From Endotrypanum monterogeii (Eukaryota; Euglenozoa; Kinetoplastea; Trypanosomatida; Trypanosomatidae), in assembly GCA_000333855.2 (NCBI GenBank), contig CM007314.1, positions 222,690 through 286,689 on the forward strand: DNA of 64,000 bases, written 5' to 3'. Shown in pieces: positions 61,052 through 64,000 of this stretch (its first letter is position 1; each line of letters starts with the position of its first letter). The notes under the pieces are model-generated. The model searched no databases and was not told where the DNA came from. It saw only the letters and a list, made by a program, of their open reading frames with translations. A program made the translations under genes and the position numbers.

Positions 61052-62641
61052 CTACAAGCAGTGCACCTGTTCGGAGGTACAGATACCGGCCTCCACCACG
61101 GCGGAAGCCACGGCATCGTTGAAGGCGGGGGGGCCACAAATAGTAGTTGCCTGAGTACGGGGAAATGTGATTCCCTTGAGAGACTCTGCGTTCAGACGCT
61201 GACCATACAGCACGTGCGATGCGAAAGACAGGGCCTCGACAGATGCGTCCTGTGCCGAGGAGCGAGAAAAGAGCAGGATAACACGAAGTGTGTGCTTCTG
61301 AGTGGATGTCGGCTTTGAGTAGCGCTCGGCCAGCTCGCGCAGCTCCGTCTCCAAGACTAAGTCGCCGGGTGTCTGAGTAGAGCAGATGAAGGTGACGCTG
61401 GTGGATTGCTTCTCGAGCGCGTCGACTGAAATGGAGTAGATTGGTGCAATGCCAGTTCCGCCGGCGATAAGAACGACGTGGCGTTCTTCCGGCACAGCGG
61501 CCTGTACAGCAGCATCTGTGCTCAGCTGCCAGGAGGGGGGAAATGGGCCATCGAAGAACACCTCATCGCCCTCTTTGCGGTCGAAGAAGTACTTGGATGT
61601 GCGCCCATTGGGGTAGCACTTCATGCAAATCGTGAAGCTCGCCGCCTCCGTCCTGAATGGGGTGTAGAAGCGGTTTTCTTCGTCATTGACATTGCTGTAA
61701 AGTTTAACATGTCCGCCAGGAATCAAGCTGAGTCTCTGGGGGTACGAAAAAGTGAAGTACTGGATGGTAGCAGTGGAGTTCACGGACTCCACCTTCAAAA
61801 TGCGAGTGGACTTAGGGCTGGGATTCGCAGATTGAGTGGATTTGGAATCCTTGTCAGCTGCAGCCTCTTGTCGCAGTGGAGACGGCACTTTGGCCACCCC
61901 TTCCACGGGGCCCATGTAGAACTCCTGCGACCACTTCTTTGCCCGAGGGCCGTGAATGCGCATAAACGTTTCACCACATTCGCGACCCCTGTTGTCCATC
62001 AACGGACGCAAACCACCGGGGTGCTTTTCGGCCATTGTCGTCACATCATACGCATCACCGAAAAGAATAAGAATGATTCGCTTCGGATCCTCGCTGATGG
62101 CCTTCTGGATATCGGCCATACGTACAGGCGCGGGAGTGGTATTCGCAACAGACGTGCCCTCGGGTTTTGCCACGTCGCCCAAAAAAAAAGAGGGAAGTTT
62201 ATTCACCGCATTGGCGCTGTGCAGGCTGAAGAAAACCTCGGTCACGTCCTTGCCGTTGTTTTGCCGCAAGGCAGCCTCGCCTCCCGGGTGATGAGAAACA
62301 AAACTAGTTACGTCGTAAACCTTGTCACGGATCACCACCAGCGTTCGGTCTGGGTTCGCGGAAATCATTTGCTCCACCTCTGCCATCGTGAAAGACTTCT
62401 GATGTTCAGATCGCTGCTGCAGAGCCGACGTCCTGCGCACATCTTGTGCTTTCGCTGGCATTGGCACCTGCGCCTTCAACGAATGCGTTACAGGAAGAGT
62501 TGTCGTTGCCCTCAAGTTCACCGTTTTCGGCGATGCTGCGTTAGAGACAGAAGGAAAGGGGTAAAGACTTTGACGAAGAAACCCCTTTTTCTCGTGCTGT
62601 ATAAAAGCGCCACTGATAGTCTTCGATTGTTTTGAACCCAT
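61052..62641 (-). CDS. Double cytochrome b5 - cytochrome b5 reductase fusion, N-myristoylation signal
   Basis: A 529-aa redox protein. From the ATG at 62641 it begins MGSKQSKT, a good N-myristoylation signal, so membrane attachment is likely. Two cytochrome b5 domains follow: the first (about 83-158) has HPGG at 118-121 and a second axial histidine at H141; the second (about 174-245) has HPGG at 207-210 and H230. A ferredoxin-NADP reductase-type module fills about 278-529: the FAD motif RFYTPF (324-329), GPFPPSW, the nucleotide-binding GGTGIAP (394-400) and CGPPAFND (502-509). Electrons should pass from NAD(P)H via FAD to the two hemes and then an unknown acceptor such as a desaturase. A tandem b5 pair fused to the reductase is uncommon. 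Over 120 upstream codons are open but come from GT/TA repeats and were rejected. Confidence 0.92.
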   Translation of the reverse strand: MGSKQSKTISGAFIQHEKKGFLRQSLYPFPSVSNAASPKTVNLRATTTLPVTHSLKAQVPMPAKAQDVRRTSALQQRSEHQKSFTMAEVEQMISANPDRTLVVIRDKVYDVTSFVSHHPGGEAALRQNNGKDVTEVFFSLHSANAVNKLPSFFLGDVAKPEGTSVANTTPAPVRMADIQKAISEDPKRIILILFGDAYDVTTMAEKHPGGLRPLMDNRGRECGETFMRIHGPRAKKWSQEFYMGPVEGVAKVPSPLRQEAAADKDSKSTQSANPSPKSTRILKVESVNSTATIQYFTFSYPQRLSLIPGGHVKLYSNVNDEENRFYTPFRTEAASFTICMKCYPNGRTSKYFFDRKEGDEVFFDGPFPPSWQLSTDAAVQAAVPEERHVVLIAGGTGIAPIYSISVDALEKQSTSVTFICSTQTPGDLVLETELRELAERYSKPTSTQKHTLRVILLFSRSSAQDASVEALSFASHVLYGQRLNAESLKGITFPRTQATTICGPPAFNDAVASAVVEAGICTSEQVHCL

Positions 62642-62727
62642 AAGATAAAAAAAAAGGAAGAAAATTCGAGAGAGATCAAATTTGCAGAAACGTAAGCGGT
62701 GGTTGCGAACACAAGTATAGGGATAGA

Positions 62728-62750
62728 CTCGAAGGGGAGAAAATATTTTC
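62728..62750 (-). promoter_or_regulatory. Candidate spliced-leader acceptor for the b5-reductase gene
   Basis: The minus strand reads TATTTTCTCCCCTTCGAG, giving an AG at 62729-62728 and a 5' UTR of about 87 nt. Pattern-based inference. Confidence 0.4.
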
Positions 62751-62991
62751 AAATAGGTATATACATATACATACACATACACACATAAATATATATATAT
62801 ATATAGGAACAAGAGCTGTGAAGCAGTACGTAGACGTGCCGAATAAAAAAGCCTCAAGTGTGCTAAAGCTCGCGCATGCGTGTGTGTGTATATGTGTGTG
62901 CATGTGTATATGTGTGTGTATGTGTATGTGTATGTGTGCAGGGGCAGAATCAGATTTACGATCTCGATAAATGAAGACGTTGCACTTAAAG

Positions 62992-63231
62992 CTAGAGCAT
63001 CAGCAAAAAGTGTACAAGTAAACACTTAAACACCGCGTTATCAGGACTCATTGGTATCAGCAAAGCCTCGATCAGAGAAACTACAGAAGCTACTGTGCAC
63101 ACCGTACACAGTAGTAGCACAGAGAAGCCACATCTTGTTTGGATGTATTGAGATCTACAGTCCAAGCCCTCCACCCAATAACCCGTTATCTCATCGTCGA
63201 GGAAATTCTGTTCCTCCCTGATACGTACCAT
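62992..63231 (-). CDS. Possible small membrane protein
   Basis: An ATG frame of 79 codons in non-repetitive sequence. The N-terminal half is soluble and charged (MVRIREEQNFLDDEITGYWV); the second half has a hydrophobic segment (FSVLLLCTVCTVASVVSLIE) and a hydrophobic C-terminus. A textbook pyrimidine tract with AG at 63327-63326 lies 95 nt upstream, distinct from the acceptor nearest the b5-reductase. Against it, two short upstream ATG frames precede the start on the same transcript and third-base G/C content is only about half. It could be a short gene or part of the 5' UTR. Confidence 0.3.
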   Translation of the reverse strand: MVRIREEQNFLDDEITGYWVEGLDCRSQYIQTRCGFSVLLLCTVCTVASVVSLIEALLIPMSPDNAVFKCLLVHFLLML

Positions 63232-63325
63232 CTGCCCTTCTGGTGGACATGTCACTCAATCTCATGTGCAGGGTATAACTGCTTAACTCACAGCGTCAAC
63301 AAAGATAGACGCATACAGATACAAA

Positions 63326-63345
63326 CTAAAAAAGAAAACAGAACG
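63326..63345 (-). promoter_or_regulatory. Candidate spliced-leader acceptor in the RRS1 to b5-reductase spacer
   Basis: The minus strand reads GTTCTGTTTTCTTTTTTAG, a strong tract directly abutting AG at 63327-63326. It may serve the small ORF at 63,231 or be an alternative site for the b5-reductase. Confidence 0.45.
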
Positions 63346-63634
63346 CATTATTCGTGTTACTAGAGATGACAAGAAAGCTACTCCTCATCTGTCAAGCATC
63401 CTTGAAGCGGTCAATTATTTGTCACCAAATTCCGTTCACAAGTTGTTTGATATATATATATATATATATATATATTTTTTAAGTATCCGTGCATGAAATA
63501 ACAAGATGTGGTGGGATGAGCGGGGGTACAGAGGAGTGCGCGCCTTTCCTTTTCGTTGCTCCGACAACAAGTCACAGATAGAATTCTCCCGGGAGAAGTG
63601 TTCTCACCACGACATGCTTATCATTTTGGATAGC

Positions 63635-64000
63635 TTAAGCGAGGCGCTTTGTGTTTTTCTTGAACTTCTTCGCCTTATCAAACTTGCCGTTGGACCCCGT
63701 GGTGAGATTCCGTGCCGCTGCCGTAAGGTGCTTCACCTCCTCCTGCGCCTGCATCAGGTGCTCGGAGCGACGCTTGTTATGCTCCTCCTTCTTCTTTTGT
63801 TTTTCTAAGCGCGCCTGTTTTGTGCGACGGGCATCAAGGAATGGGTCGCCGCCCTCCTCGGAAGGCACGTACCCCGGCTTCACCTCACGCAGCCAATCGT
63901 ACTTTTCGCGATCCTCCCGTGCACGCTTACCCCACTTGTCCTTCCACTCCTGGCGATCTTCGTCGAAAACGCGGTTGGTCTTCTTGCGGTGAATATCAAT
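63635..64000 (-). CDS. RRS1-like ribosome biogenesis protein, C-terminal part
   Basis: The frame runs off the right edge of the window; 121 C-terminal residues are visible and end with a TAA at 63637-63635. The visible part contains RVFDEDRQEWKDKWGKRARA, then YDWLREVKPGY, GDPFLDARRTKQARLEKQKK and a very basic tail (KFDKAKKFKKNTKRLA). The order of an RVFD..W..KWG motif, a W-x-x-E-V motif, DPF and a Lys/Arg-rich end with N-K-R matches RRS1, which helps recruit 5S RNP to pre-60S ribosomes in the nucleolus. Only the C-terminal half can be judged, so another nucleolar basic protein is possible. Confidence 0.65.
   Translation of the reverse strand: MDIHRKKTNRVFDEDRQEWKDKWGKRAREDREKYDWLREVKPGYVPSEEGGDPFLDARRTKQARLEKQKKKEEHNKRRSEHLMQAQEEVKHLTAAARNLTTGSNGKFDKAKKFKKNTKRLA

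Larger units (their letters stand above)
62642..63634. other. Intergenic region RRS1-like to b5-reductase
   Basis: About 1 kb with TA runs at about 62,788-62,804 and 63,451-63,475 and a TG/TA-rich patch (62,880-62,940). It holds a possible small ORF at 62,992-63,231 listed separately. Confidence 0.5.

Noticed and set aside
61052..63025. 128-residue N-terminal extension of the b5-reductase
   Set aside because: Made of Tyr-Thr/His and Tyr-Ile/Val repeats from TG/TA microsatellites; the MGSKQS start is a far better N-terminus.
1..64000. tRNA, rRNA, snoRNA or snRNA genes
   Set aside because: I looked for internal promoter boxes, TGATGA/CTGA box pairs and cloverleaf-like stretches in the spacers and found none that held together.

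Overview
The window is trypanosomatid nuclear DNA, most likely from a Leishmania-like member of the Leishmaniinae. Every convincing gene lies on the minus strand, genes lack introns, intergenic spacers are 0.5-6 kb and full of (TA)n and (CA/GT)n microsatellites, and polypyrimidine tracts followed by AG precede several start codons. That is the layout of one polycistronic transcription unit processed by spliced-leader trans-splicing. From memory, the neighbouring EIF4E4 and aspartyl-tRNA synthetase genes match the Leishmania chromosome 30 / Trypanosoma brucei chromosome 6 synteny block; this was not checked by a search.

Transcription runs from high to low coordinates. In that order the window holds: the C-terminus of an RRS1-like ribosome biogenesis factor (cut by the right edge), a possible small membrane ORF, a double-cytochrome-b5/b5-reductase fusion, an MEKK/STE11-like kinase flanked by two very large spacers (5.3 and 6.1 kb), BBS2, a degenerate mitochondrial acyl-CoA-synthetase-like protein, SF3B2/SAP145, a coiled-coil protein, an LMBR1-type nine-TM protein, the cap-binding protein CBP20, a fused ALG14-ALG13 glycosyltransferase, the NatB subunit NAA25, a large leucine-rich-repeat protein, two disordered/coiled-coil proteins, a candidate frameshifted small membrane gene, bystin, a mitochondrial protein with a repeated module, cytosolic AspRS, EIF4E4 and the mitochondrial ribosome recycling factor.

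Many products act on RNA or translation (CBP20, SF3B2, EIF4E4, AspRS, RRF, bystin, RRS1, NAA25). Trypanosomatid units are not functional operons, so shared regulation should not be inferred. Start codons were placed at the first ATG giving a sensible N-terminus; several longer open frames upstream begin only at TTG or GTG and run through 5'-UTR microsatellites.

The least explained parts are the two spacers around the kinase. They carry a ~265-bp inverted repeat pair (about 99% identical, 11 kb apart) that looks like mobile or SIDER-type sequence, and a 10-N gap flanked by a perfect 234-bp direct repeat that is probably an assembly artefact. Other points of interest are a small two-frame membrane-protein gene at 13,950-14,422, a pseudoenzyme-like ANL protein and a long open extension after the stop codon of the gene at 9,527. 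No tRNA, rRNA, snoRNA or CRISPR was recognised.
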